Shown in pieces: positions 41,074 through 49,536 of a stretch of DNA of 64,000 bases. Source of the DNA: a virus; the IMG/VR virus record IMGVR_UViG_3300047483_000490, positions 1-64,000 of that record. One strand, 5' to 3'. Every line of letters begins with the position of its first letter. The first letter of the stretch is position 1. A model generated the notes under the pieces. It had not been told where the DNA came from. It made no database searches and saw nothing but the letters and a program-made list of their open reading frames with translations. The position numbers were made by a program, and so were the translations under genes.

Positions 41074-41433
41074 ATGCCGAAATGCGATAGACATCTATGG
41101 GACGAGTTAGATAAAGAACCTTGTTGGAGATGCGAAGAATTAAGATATAAAAAACCAAATATTATGGCAACAGAAGCTTGTATTTCATGTGGTTGTGACA
41201 CTCGAGTTAACGTCGATACACATATAGAATCTAGAATGTATTATGAAGTTGGTGTTGGACAGTTATGTTCAAAATGTTATAACACATCAAATTCTTTAAC
41301 AGAAGATTATAGCGCACCTAAAAAGTTTGGTGCAAATGAAAATGTAAATAGAGTAGTAATTGATGCTAGACTAATCAATGATACACCTAATGATCAAGAA
41401 TTGGGTGAAAAGATCAGAAGACTTTTAGATTAA
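41074..41433 (+). CDS. small zinc-finger protein
   Basis: 119 residues with three CxxC-type pairs (CWRC, CISCGC, CSKC), so probably two zinc sites. An internal Met at residue 30 gives a possible shorter form. Function unknown. Confidence 0.55.
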   Translation: MPKCDRHLWDELDKEPCWRCEELRYKKPNIMATEACISCGCDTRVNVDTHIESRMYYEVGVGQLCSKCYNTSNSLTEDYSAPKKFGANENVNRVVIDARLINDTPNDQELGEKIRRLLD

Positions 41434-41441
41434 TTATATAC

Positions 41442-41598
41442 TGTACCGTGGCGAAAAGCATTAGCGCGGCATACGCACCCACCTGTCTCGTGGGCGTGGA
41501 CAAAGAAATAGATTGATAATATGGGGTAGACCACCAGCTTGCAAGCGTTATGTTATCAATTGAATCTCCACTTGGTGGTTCGAATCCATCCGGTACAG
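41442..41598 (+). tRNA. tRNA-like gene with enlarged interior
   Basis: Acceptor TGTACCG/CGGTACA and T-arm GGTGG-TTCGAAT-CCATC are intact, but the gene is 157 nt. Inside is CCCAC-CTGTCTC-GTGGG, a perfect 5-bp/7-nt anticodon-like arm reading GTC. It is followed by a long arm closed by GTGGA/TCCAC with ATTGATAA/TTATCAAT. An alternative stem GCATA/TATGT would make the middle a 68-nt intron. Charging identity cannot be set. Confidence 0.55.
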
Positions 41599-41624
41599 CC
41601 TGCAATTTTCATGATATATAAATC

Positions 41625-42143
41625 ATGAAAAAAATAACTAAAATAGGAAAGAAAGGATTAGACTTAATCAAATCTTTCGAAGGACTCGCTTTAAAACCAT
41701 ATTTGTGCCCGGCCGGCGTACCAACAATAGGTTACGGTTCTACTTTTTATGAAGATGGTACAAAAGTTACATTAAAAGACAAAAAAATTACAGAAGCTAG
41801 AGCTGTTAAAATATTGCTTCATGAGATTACTGTTTCTGAAAAATATGTAGACGTTTTCTGTCAAGATAAAATTAATCAAAATCAATTTGATGCACTTGTT
41901 AGTTTTATTTATAATATAGGACCAAATGCTCTAAAATCAAGTACATTACTAGTTAAGTTAAATAAGAATGTTAACGATCCTACAATTAAGGATGAATTTT
42001 TAAAATGGTGCAAAGCTGATGGAACACATAATGGTAAAGATGATGATAATGATGGTCTTATTGACGAGGCTGGTGAAAAACAAATACTAGAAGGCCTTTT
42101 AAAAAGAAGAACGGCCGAAGCCGCTCTTTATTTTTCTAAATAA
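41625..42143 (+). CDS. GH24 lysozyme (endolysin)
   Basis: 172 residues. SFEGL (Glu19 catalytic), PTIGYGST and the FCQDKINQNQFDALVSFIYNIG helix are those of T4-type lysozymes (GH24). An unusual insertion GKDDDNDGLIDEAGE near residue 135-149 looks like a calcium-binding loop. No signal peptide, so a holin or host export is needed. Transcribed from an AGATATATA-type motif at 41613. Confidence 0.9.
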   Translation: MKKITKIGKKGLDLIKSFEGLALKPYLCPAGVPTIGYGSTFYEDGTKVTLKDKKITEARAVKILLHEITVSEKYVDVFCQDKINQNQFDALVSFIYNIGPNALKSSTLLVKLNKNVNDPTIKDEFLKWCKADGTHNGKDDDNDGLIDEAGEKQILEGLLKRRTAEAALYFSK

Positions 42144-42726
42144 TATCTTTAGACTCTATTAAAGTATAACTAAAATGGTTGCCATGAATTTTGGCAGCCA
42201 TTTTACATATCTGCATAAATTGATCAAAGTCTTTGACTCTTTTAAAGACTTGACAACCTTCAGACCAATTTTCTACCCAAGTGGAATCTCTACCAGCTTT
42301 GTGAATATTAATACCAAATGCACCTGTTTCAGTTTTAGTTTCATCAAATACTAAATCTTTATTAGCATCTCTATAAACTTTAACGTCTCCGTTACGTTGA
42401 CATAAAGCGTCATATTTACCTTGATGCTTGTCAATTTTCCAAACACCTCTATATTGGTTAGGGACTAATCTTGCAACACCACCTTTTGCTGCACCTTCTA
42501 ACATTCCTTTTTTACCTGGCTCTGTGGTTGCATTCCAAATAAAGAATTGCCAAACTCCATCAATTCTAAATGAAATGGTTAAAAAATCATCAAAGACATT
42601 AGTGACTTTTTTACCAGTACCAGAATTTCTAATACCTACAATATTCACGTCATAATCTTTATTGGAATTGAACCAAAGATATTTTTTAGCTTTGACTGCT
42701 TTTTCTATTTGTTGTCTTGTATACAT
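42136..42726 (-). CDS. L,D-transpeptidase-like envelope protein
   Basis: 196 residues on the minus strand. GINIHKAGRDSTWVENWSEGCQVF contains the His and SEGC Cys of YkuD-like catalytic sites. Paired convergently with the lysozyme gene (8-bp overlap at the ends), so probably cuts or remodels peptidoglycan during lysis. Similar proteins are common in Bacteroidota phages. Confidence 0.65.
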   Translation of the reverse strand: MYTRQQIEKAVKAKKYLWFNSNKDYDVNIVGIRNSGTGKKVTNVFDDFLTISFRIDGVWQFFIWNATTEPGKKGMLEGAAKGGVARLVPNQYRGVWKIDKHQGKYDALCQRNGDVKVYRDANKDLVFDETKTETGAFGINIHKAGRDSTWVENWSEGCQVFKRVKDFDQFMQICKMAAKIHGNHFSYTLIESKDII

Positions 42727-42788
42727 GATTGTGATTATTTTTAGAAACTTTTACTATTTATCGAATATAATGACTAAACGTTATTATT

Positions 42789-43439
42789 ATGGAAGTAAAA
42801 TTTGCAGATACATTCGGTGATTCAATTAAAAGATTAATCATGCATCAAACTTGGTGGTATAAAACTTATGAAACAGTAAGATATAACATCCCAGCCTTTT
42901 TAAAAAATATTTATAGATTTCGTAAAGTCTTATGGAATCATAGATGGTGGGACTATCGTTATACATTAGAAGCTTTACAAACTTCATTAGAAATAATGGA
43001 AAGTAAAATGCACGATGGTATGGAAGTTTTTGAATCTCGAGGTAAAAAGATTGCAAAGATGCAACGAGCTATTCAGATTCTTAAGAATATCAATGAAGAT
43101 AATTACATTGAAATGGCTGAAGCTGAATTAGGTGAAATCATGCATCATGAGTGGGAATTCGAAGAAACTGGCGATACAACTGACAATCCATTTGGTGAAA
43201 AAAACGAAAAGCTTTACAGATTAGTTGATAATGAAACTGATGAAGAAAAAGAGCATAATCGTAAGGTTTATGATAGAACACACGAGCTAGAAGAGCAAGA
43301 GTGGAATGAACTATGGGAAATCTTCAAAGGTAAAAATTACAAAGAATATCACGACAGTTTAAGCGAAGAAGAACGTAATGATCCTAAAAATTACGATAAC
43401 TGGTTCGATGGTTCTGGTATGCAGGGCTGGTGGGATTAA
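42789..43439 (+). CDS. hypothetical helical protein, 216 aa
   Basis: Trp/Tyr-rich N-terminus (HQTWWYKTYETVRYNIP), long acidic helical C-terminal half with many Glu, ending in MQGWWD. Followed by a terminator. Unknown. Confidence 0.6.
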   Translation: MEVKFADTFGDSIKRLIMHQTWWYKTYETVRYNIPAFLKNIYRFRKVLWNHRWWDYRYTLEALQTSLEIMESKMHDGMEVFESRGKKIAKMQRAIQILKNINEDNYIEMAEAELGEIMHHEWEFEETGDTTDNPFGEKNEKLYRLVDNETDEEKEHNRKVYDRTHELEEQEWNELWEIFKGKNYKEYHDSLSEEERNDPKNYDNWFDGSGMQGWWD

Positions 43440-43467
43440 ATTGTTCGTAACTTTTTGAAAAATAATT

Positions 43468-43498
43468 AAGCCCAGATTTTTTAGTTTGGGCTTTTTTT
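43468..43498 (+). terminator. rho-independent terminator (copy 2 of 3)
   Basis: AAGCCCAGA...TTTGGGCTT with T-run. The surrounding 75 bp are nearly the same as at 53735-53805. Confidence 0.85.
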
Positions 43499-43528
43499 CG
43501 TATATTTACAGAGTAATTAAAAGATAAA
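43499..43528 (+). promoter_or_regulatory. promoter fused to terminator
   Basis: CGTATATTTACAGAGTAATT directly after the T-run; ATG at 43533. Confidence 0.7.
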
Positions 43529-43532
43529 CAAC

Positions 43533-44447
43533 ATGGAAAATTCAATTAAAGTAGGTTATGATTCTCAAACTGGTTTATATGTAGTTAAAACTATCTATAA
43601 CAAAACTCTTATTGTTAACGGGAAACCATTAGTAGATGCCTTGAGAGGTACTTCAAATGGAGCAGAGTTAGTTACAATTTCTGAGAAACCAGAAACTATC
43701 ATATACAAAAATACTATTCGAAAGTTAATCGGTTATGATAACACAGAAGACATGACTACGATTGGTTTAACTGAATATAATAAAATTCTTGAAAAGATCA
43801 ATTCGACTCGAGAATATGATGAAGATTCTGAGCAATATGATTATGCTACATTAGAAGATGAAGTATTTGCTGTACGTTTCTTTAGAACTTATAAAGCAAT
43901 TTATGAAAGTGTTGAAGAGATTCATAACATGGAAATCGAGATCATTGAATATCCAGTAAGTGCTTATAAGAACATTGTTCCATTACACTCAATGGATGCT
44001 AAACATATCCTTGAAACTAATTGTAAATTTACACCAAACAACAATGAATTATTCTTCGAAGTTTGTGCAAGTTATGGAATTGACAAGAGTAGAATCGATA
44101 TTCCTACACATTCTGGTTTGAGATTTGTTAAAATCGGTGGTTCTTATGTTAGTGGAATGGAAGATTTCGATAAAACTGCAAGTCTTTCTATTATTTCAAC
44201 TTACGAGAATTGTATCGACAGAATGAACGATAATCGTAAGAAATTAGAAGACTTAATTAGTTTTCATATTGCAAAACAATCTCAAAAGAAAGTAAGCGAT
44301 GCAACCATTGGAAACTTATTGACTCAATTACAATATTTGCAAAATTCAGTTAGAAGTTTAGATGTTAAAGCAAAAGAAGGTAATTCACAAAGATCAATTT
44401 TAACTAGAGTTGGTGAATTAATTAACACTTATAAAGAACAAGCGTAA
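43533..44447 (+). CDS. hypothetical protein, 304 aa
   Basis: Beta-containing N-terminal half, then a long helical C-terminal part (about 215-300) with coiled-coil pattern. No motif recognised. Stop overlaps the next ATG by 1 bp. Confidence 0.6.
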   Translation: MENSIKVGYDSQTGLYVVKTIYNKTLIVNGKPLVDALRGTSNGAELVTISEKPETIIYKNTIRKLIGYDNTEDMTTIGLTEYNKILEKINSTREYDEDSEQYDYATLEDEVFAVRFFRTYKAIYESVEEIHNMEIEIIEYPVSAYKNIVPLHSMDAKHILETNCKFTPNNNELFFEVCASYGIDKSRIDIPTHSGLRFVKIGGSYVSGMEDFDKTASLSIISTYENCIDRMNDNRKKLEDLISFHIAKQSQKKVSDATIGNLLTQLQYLQNSVRSLDVKAKEGNSQRSILTRVGELINTYKEQA

Positions 44448-44650
44448 TGAAAGTCATATTAATATTATTAGCTCTCGTTTTATTTTCATGTAAATCAGCA
44501 GAAGAATCGATCAAAGATTATAGCTACACAAACGAGTGGCATTTTGAAAATGGGCAAAGATATCAAGTTTATCAAACTAAAGGTGGAACTCAGTATGTTT
44601 TAGTCTTGAATAAAAGAGAATCAAAATTTATTAGAAAATACTTAAAATAA
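44447..44650 (+). CDS. small lipoprotein, 67 aa
   Basis: Signal peptide with lipobox LFSC (Cys15), then a small polar domain with GQRYQVYQTKGG. Might alter the host surface. Unknown. Confidence 0.6.
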   Translation: MKVILILLALVLFSCKSAEESIKDYSYTNEWHFENGQRYQVYQTKGGTQYVLVLNKRESKFIRKYLK

Positions 44651-44705
44651 GTAGCTAAATATTTTTTTATATCAAAAAGATTTGGTATATTTACATATCT
44701 AATTA
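44651..44705 (+). promoter_or_regulatory. phage promoter
   Basis: AAATATTTTTTTATATCAAA then GGTATATTTACATATC; ATG at 44719. Confidence 0.8.
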
Positions 44706-44718
44706 AAACAAAGAAATT

Positions 44719-45036
44719 ATGTTTCCATACAGTGCAATTATAGCGGCAAATCTTTTAAATAAAAAAGGAGGCCAAAGACAAGCAAATCAACCTAAGATTG
44801 ATACATTAAACGAATATACATTATTAGCTCCTGAGCAATTTTATAATATACTTACTGCAAGAGCACGTGAAGCTGGTATCTGTGAAATGGCTGATATGAT
44901 TTCAAATTGGCAAAACTTTGATTCTTTGTCAGATGTTAAGAAAAGATTGTTTTTGAATGAGTACGCTCCTCTTGATTGTTTAAAAGATAAACCAACTATA
45001 GTAGAACGAATTAAAGATTATTTTAAATCATTGTAA
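44719..45036 (+). CDS. hypothetical protein, 105 aa
   Basis: Helical, with a basic Gly/Gln patch (NKKGGQRQANQPK). Next gene begins 1 base after its stop. Unknown. Confidence 0.55.
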   Translation: MFPYSAIIAANLLNKKGGQRQANQPKIDTLNEYTLLAPEQFYNILTARAREAGICEMADMISNWQNFDSLSDVKKRLFLNEYAPLDCLKDKPTIVERIKDYFKSL

Positions 45037-45037
45037 T

Positions 45038-45376
45038 ATGAGAGTTGGTGTAATAGGCACAAGATACTTCAATGATTATGATTTGGTGTGCTCTACTCTC
45101 GATAAACTTAAAACTAGAGTAGATTGTATTGTAAGCGGTGGAGCTAAAGGCGCCGATTCTCTTGCTGAAAAATGGGCTAAATCTAATGAAATTAAAACAA
45201 TCATTTATAAACCAGATTGGTCTTTAGGAAAGAGAGCAGCCGCACTTAGAAACATTAAAATCGTAGAGGCTAGCGATATAATAATTGCATTTTGGGATGG
45301 CATTTCCAAGGGAACCAAAATGACAATGGACATGGCCAAAAATGCTGAAAAACCAGTATTTTGTATTAAATATTAA
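45038..45376 (+). CDS. DUF2493/YspA-type SLOG protein
   Basis: 112 residues. MRVGVIGTRYFNDYD, VSGGAKGADSLAEKWA and AFWDGISKGTK are the Rossmann-like nucleotide-binding blocks of the SLOG superfamily, DUF2493. SLOG domains bind nucleotide-derived ligands such as NAD or ADP-ribose. In a phage it could sense or bind a defence signal. Confidence 0.75.
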   Translation: MRVGVIGTRYFNDYDLVCSTLDKLKTRVDCIVSGGAKGADSLAEKWAKSNEIKTIIYKPDWSLGKRAAALRNIKIVEASDIIIAFWDGISKGTKMTMDMAKNAEKPVFCIKY

Positions 45377-45380
45377 AAAT

Positions 45381-45435
45381 AATCGCTTAAATATTTTTTT
45401 ATATCAAAAGTATTTTGTATATTTACATATCTAAT
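45381..45435 (+). promoter_or_regulatory. phage promoter
   Basis: CGCTTAAATATTTTTTTATATC, AAAAG, TTGTATATTTACATATC; ATG at 45451. Confidence 0.8.
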
Positions 45436-45450
45436 TAAAACAAAGAAATT

Positions 45451-45789
45451 ATGAACACATCAATTAAATTATTTTTTGCATTAATCGCAGCTTTAATCAT
45501 TGCAGCAATTTATGTTAATGTTAAAGCTTACAACCACGTCGAAACTCATACTGTAAAAGTAGAAGGTAAAGAACGTATCACAGAACAAACTGGAAAAACA
45601 ATTACGTCATTCTATGTTGTATATACTGATAAAGGTACATTCAAATTAGAAGATGATATGTTACGTGGTAACTATTATTCAAGTGATGTATATGGAAAAC
45701 TTAAACAAGATTCTACGTATACAATCAAAACTTCAGGTTACCGCATTGGATGGGCAAGCGAATATCCTAACATTATAGAAGTTAAGTAA
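45451..45789 (+). CDS. DUF1523-like membrane-anchored protein
   Basis: 112 residues, N-terminal membrane helix (8-24) and a beta-rich domain with the DUF1523-type YVVYTDKGTF and GYRIGWASEYPNI. Function unknown. Confidence 0.55.
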   Translation: MNTSIKLFFALIAALIIAAIYVNVKAYNHVETHTVKVEGKERITEQTGKTITSFYVVYTDKGTFKLEDDMLRGNYYSSDVYGKLKQDSTYTIKTSGYRIGWASEYPNIIEVK

Positions 45790-46043
45790 TGTTAAGTCCA
45801 GCAAAATACGTAATCGTTGATGGATGTGCAATCATATTCTCAGCAGCGATCCAACACAAAGATATGGTTGGTTACAATGAAAAAGCAACAGGTGCAGGAT
45901 TCGTAAGATTTACAACAGAAGTTGATAGTTACGGAGAAACCATCATCAAAGTAATTGCTTATGGTAAATCAATTTCTTTAGGAATCGAATCACAAGAAGA
46001 TGATTCAAGAATATTAACAAGTCAAATCACTAATACTTATTAA
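45789..46043 (+). CDS. hypothetical protein, 84 aa
   Basis: Beta-rich; ATG overlaps the previous stop by 1 bp. Resembles short phage macro-adjacent unknowns; no motif. Unknown. Confidence 0.55.
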   Translation: MLSPAKYVIVDGCAIIFSAAIQHKDMVGYNEKATGAGFVRFTTEVDSYGETIIKVIAYGKSISLGIESQEDDSRILTSQITNTY

Positions 46044-46044
46044 G

Positions 46045-46449
46045 ATGAAAAAACATTATTTCGAATTAGACAAAATAGAGTCAATTACTCTAACACATGA
46101 AACAGAAACATCATATAGATGGATGGATTCAATTCCAGCTCGTCCTAAAACATTCTTAGGATTTAAATATGGCATGGAACCTGAAATTCCAGCAGGTTGG
46201 AATGACTACATCAGAGAAGATGGTACAGATCGATATCCATGGGACAGAAAAACTTCAGAGTATTTTGAAGAGTATGAGTGGCTCAAAGTATTACCATTTC
46301 GTATTCGTAACAAAGCGAATGTTTCTATTTATTTAAGTTACAAGCATAATTTACGAATGTACTTTGATTCAAATGAAGCAGCTCAGACATATGTTGATGA
46401 TTTAATCTTAGGCTCAGACAAAAAATTTCACGTAATCATAAACAAATAA
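46045..46449 (+). CDS. hypothetical protein, 134 aa
   Basis: Alpha/beta, with a Trp/Pro-rich region (GWNDYIREDGTDRYPW). Follows the previous gene by 1 base. Unknown. Confidence 0.55.
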   Translation: MKKHYFELDKIESITLTHETETSYRWMDSIPARPKTFLGFKYGMEPEIPAGWNDYIREDGTDRYPWDRKTSEYFEEYEWLKVLPFRIRNKANVSIYLSYKHNLRMYFDSNEAAQTYVDDLILGSDKKFHVIINK

Positions 46450-46453
46450 AATT

Positions 46454-46591
46454 ATGAAACACTTTTCAATAGCATTAATTTACATTACATTCTTTAGTTT
46501 AATCGGATTTGCATGTTATTTTACAAAGTCCGGATGGCCATTATGGGCATTAGTATTTACACCAACATATTCAAATGAAGATGACGAATAA
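46454..46591 (+). CDS. small membrane protein, 45 aa
   Basis: One long or two short membrane helices (residues 6-36). The end overlaps the next gene. Unknown. Confidence 0.5.
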   Translation: MKHFSIALIYITFFSLIGFACYFTKSGWPLWALVFTPTYSNEDDE

Positions 46592-46871
46592 AAACGAATT
46601 CTTAGAAATTGATGGTTTATATTTTGAGTCTGAAACGCACGAGTGGTTTCACGACAAAATCTCTACACAATATGCTCAAAGTGATAATGGTCTTAATAAA
46701 GATGCTTTAAAGAATATTTTTTGCTTTGTTACAAGAAATAAAGAAACTGGAGAATATGATAGGGTAATGATGGACTCCAAAACCAATGAGGTTATATTTG
46801 ACACAAAAGAATTAGAAATTATGGGTTTTGAAATTGACAGACTAAAGGTAATGAAACGATTTAAAATATAA
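46575..46871 (+). CDS. hypothetical protein, 98 aa
   Basis: Starts inside the previous gene; ATG 46575 or 46581 both possible. Mixed alpha/beta. Unknown. Confidence 0.55.
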   Translation: MKMTNKNEFLEIDGLYFESETHEWFHDKISTQYAQSDNGLNKDALKNIFCFVTRNKETGEYDRVMMDSKTNEVIFDTKELEIMGFEIDRLKVMKRFKI

Positions 46872-46874
46872 GTT

Positions 46875-47285
46875 ATGAAAGACGTACTAGAATGGATGAA
46901 AAGTCCAGCAGGCCAAAAATCAATGGAAGAATACTTTGAGAAGCTTGCCAAAAAGGACGCCATTGAAAGAGCAAGAGCCCAAAGAATTAAAGATCATTTT
47001 ACTAATGCTAAAGAATTTGATCAGATAATGCAAAGAGTTCTTAAAAAGCAAGAGATTTATGATGCACGTCATTATAAGACTTATTCTGAAAGACCTTTAC
47101 ACGTTACTAATTTGTTATGGGAACTTGCATCGAGTGAAGGAAATGAAATTGATCCAATTGATGGCTTGACTGAAAGCTTTCCTTCAGGGATCTATGATTA
47201 CTTTGGTTATCAATTTGCAATCACACATGGCCAAGGAAGTGTATTAAGTATTTACAAAAACAAAGAATGTATTTATAGAAGTTAA
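46875..47285 (+). CDS. hypothetical protein, 136 aa
   Basis: Basic helical N-terminal half, alpha/beta C-terminal half. Unknown. Confidence 0.55.
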   Translation: MKDVLEWMKSPAGQKSMEEYFEKLAKKDAIERARAQRIKDHFTNAKEFDQIMQRVLKKQEIYDARHYKTYSERPLHVTNLLWELASSEGNEIDPIDGLTESFPSGIYDYFGYQFAITHGQGSVLSIYKNKECIYRS

Positions 47286-47287
47286 TT

Positions 47288-47722
47288 ATGGCATCATTTT
47301 TAGACAAAAAGTTAGATTTTAAACCAGCAATTGAAGCTCTTAAAAGAGTGCTTGGTATTTTATTTCCATTCAGTGCTTTTATAAAAAGCAAGAATGACAC
47401 GTATCACGTCGGAACCATATACAATACCAAACATGGACATCCAGTGACTATAAGATCTGAAAAGATAATGTCACAATACGAAAGAATGTATGGTAAGATT
47501 GACTCTCAATTTGCGTTAGACACTGTGAAGATGGGAATCAAACGAGAAATCTGTGATGAAATCATGAGAAGCGATCTATTCGAATGGTCAATTGAAGATA
47601 CCGCAATGGGAACTAGAGTTGCTGCAAGAGTATCGGTTTTAAATTTTAATTCAGAAAATACGAATGGAACTTCAGGAAATGCTGGAAATCTAGGAACTTC
47701 TGGAGGTCGATCATATTATTAA
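47288..47722 (+). CDS. hypothetical protein with GTSG tail
   Basis: 144 residues. The C-terminus has NGTSGNAGNLGTSGG, the same repeat type as the collagen-like fibre at 35972, suggesting recombination from it or a shared virion role. The body is unassigned. Confidence 0.55.
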   Translation: MASFLDKKLDFKPAIEALKRVLGILFPFSAFIKSKNDTYHVGTIYNTKHGHPVTIRSEKIMSQYERMYGKIDSQFALDTVKMGIKREICDEIMRSDLFEWSIEDTAMGTRVAARVSVLNFNSENTNGTSGNAGNLGTSGGRSYY

Positions 47723-47780
47723 AAATAATTAACATTATATTTTTTTATCTCAAAACTTTTGTGTATATTTACATATAATT
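47722..47780 (+). promoter_or_regulatory. phage promoter
   Basis: ATTATATTTTTTTATCTCAAA then TGTATATTTACATATAATT; ATG at 47795. Confidence 0.75.
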
Positions 47781-47794
47781 AAAAACAACATATC

Positions 47795-48670
47795 ATGATA
47801 CAGAAATTAAACTTAGTTGACTTAGAAAATTCAGATATTAAATATAAAATCTCTAGATTTCCAGATGGACAACAATCAATCACATTAGATATGGTTGATG
47901 CAGATTTACCTAACAAAATTACAGTAAGTATTACAAGTAGGTTAAATTCATTTAAGGATTTAGAAATTATTATCTCAGCTAATCAAGCACTAAGAGAATT
48001 CTCTTATGTTGAAAACGTTAAGTTAAATGTGCCTTATTTCTTAGGAGCACGTTCTGATCGTAAATTTGAAGCTGGCACTAGTAACTATCTTAAAACAGTT
48101 ATTTGCCCAATCATCAATGCACAAAACTTTTCAAGAGTGACAGTCTTAGATCCTCACTCAGATGTGTTAGAAGCTTGTTTGAATAACTATCACAAGCATA
48201 ATAACCATCGTTTAGTTAAAGATGCTTTAACAAAGATCGATAACAAAGATGGAGCACAAAGTCGAATCTGTCTAGTAAGCCCAGACGCAGGCGCTTATAA
48301 AAAGATCTTTGATGTTGCTAAAGAATTTAAGATTGATAATATTATCACAGCTTCTAAAGTACGAGATATTAAAACCAGTAAGATTCTTAGAACTGAGATT
48401 CCAACATTAGACCAACACAACGATATAAAATACGCAATCATAGATGATATTTGTGATGGTGGTAGAACTTTCATTGAATTAGCAAAGGCTATTAAAGGAA
48501 GCAGACCAACGGCTAAAGTTTATTTAATCGTAACGCATGGTATTTTTAGTGCTGGTTTCAAAGAATTAGCTCAGCATTTTGAAGGTATTTACACTACAAA
48601 TTCTTATAGAGATGTTGCTGATAATGAATACGAAGAAAAAACAAACACAACAACATTTAACATATTCTAA
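47795..48670 (+). CDS. ribose-phosphate pyrophosphokinase-like protein
   Basis: 291 residues. Paired PRTase-like halves: PYFLGARSDRKFE (ATP/ribose site), VTVLDPHSDV and the PRPP loop AIIDDICDGGRTF. It matches PRPP synthetases but is slightly short. Phage homologues include Adps, which uses ADP-ribose in the NARP1 NAD-rebuilding pathway, so the substrate could be ribose-5-phosphate or ADP-ribose. No nicotinamide-transferase partner is in the window. Confidence 0.8.
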   Translation: MIQKLNLVDLENSDIKYKISRFPDGQQSITLDMVDADLPNKITVSITSRLNSFKDLEIIISANQALREFSYVENVKLNVPYFLGARSDRKFEAGTSNYLKTVICPIINAQNFSRVTVLDPHSDVLEACLNNYHKHNNHRLVKDALTKIDNKDGAQSRICLVSPDAGAYKKIFDVAKEFKIDNIITASKVRDIKTSKILRTEIPTLDQHNDIKYAIIDDICDGGRTFIELAKAIKGSRPTAKVYLIVTHGIFSAGFKELAQHFEGIYTTNSYRDVADNEYEEKTNTTTFNIF

Positions 48671-48882
48671 TGTACACGATAGATTCATTAGCCACGTTAG
48701 GCTTCGTTGTAGAAATTGGTTTAGATCAAACAAGTGCTCCAAAATATGCATTCGACATATACAAATATGAACACTTTGGAAATTACGAATTGATTCAAGT
48801 CAGAGAATGGTATTTATATCGAACATGGCAAGAAGCGTTTGAAGCAGCAGTAGAAGAATTAAAATTTTTAAAATTAATATAA
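48670..48882 (+). CDS. hypothetical protein, 70 aa
   Basis: ATG overlaps the preceding stop by 1 bp. Small alpha/beta protein. Unknown. Confidence 0.55.
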   Translation: MYTIDSLATLGFVVEIGLDQTSAPKYAFDIYKYEHFGNYELIQVREWYLYRTWQEAFEAAVEELKFLKLI

Positions 48883-48883
48883 G

Positions 48884-49033
48884 ATGAGTAAAGAAAATCA
48901 AATCAAAACGGAAATAGTAGACAGAGTAGTCCTGGTACAAGATCCAATTTTAGGCTCAAGATATGAGTTGCAATCAGTAGAAGTTCGCGTAGAAGAATCT
49001 ACAGAAACTGAATCAACCGATGACGAGCAGTAG
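48884..49033 (+). CDS. small acidic protein, 49 aa
   Basis: Starts just after the previous stop and overlaps the next gene by 14 bp. The tail is Glu/Asp/Thr-rich. Unknown. Confidence 0.5.
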   Translation: MSKENQIKTEIVDRVVLVQDPILGSRYELQSVEVRVEESTETESTDDEQ

Positions 49034-49535
49034 AACTTATAGAATGATGGGACTAGTCCCGTATAACATAAGTCCAATTCAACAAGGCATTCAATTCGGC
49101 CATGCTGTTGTTGAATATGGATTAGAATTTGGAAATACCACAGAATACCAAAAATGGGCAAAAGAAGACAAAACTTTTATCATTTTAAATGGAGGTACAA
49201 CAAACAAAAGTTATAACATCGATAACGGTAATCATCTTGGTTCATTAAACAACCACAGACAATTATTGCATGATGAAGGTGTTCAATTCAGTAGTTTTTT
49301 TGAACCAGATTTAGGTGACCAATTAACTGCGGTAGTTTTCTTAGTTGATGATCGAGTATGGGACAAAAAGCTTTGGCCAGATTGGGACGGTGGAGATATT
49401 ACAGAAGATAAAATGGGCGGCAGATGTATTGGCGAACAATATCACGATTGGCTGATGAAATTCAGCGTCGTAGAAAGAGAATCACAAAGAATTGTATTCT
49501 TAAGAGAGTTTTTAAAACAATTTAGATTAGCATAA
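49020..49535 (+). CDS. peptidyl-tRNA hydrolase PTH2-like protein
   Basis: 171 residues. SPIQQGIQFGHAVVEYGLEF...YQKWAKEDKTFIILNGG matches the PTH2 fold signature (xxxxQGxQxxHA..., DKT). The PTH2 fold releases peptides from tRNA; some phage relatives are of unknown activity. A tRNA link suits the genome. Starts inside the preceding small gene. Confidence 0.7.
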   Translation: MTSSRTYRMMGLVPYNISPIQQGIQFGHAVVEYGLEFGNTTEYQKWAKEDKTFIILNGGTTNKSYNIDNGNHLGSLNNHRQLLHDEGVQFSSFFEPDLGDQLTAVVFLVDDRVWDKKLWPDWDGGDITEDKMGGRCIGEQYHDWLMKFSVVERESQRIVFLREFLKQFRLA

Positions 49536-49536
49536 G

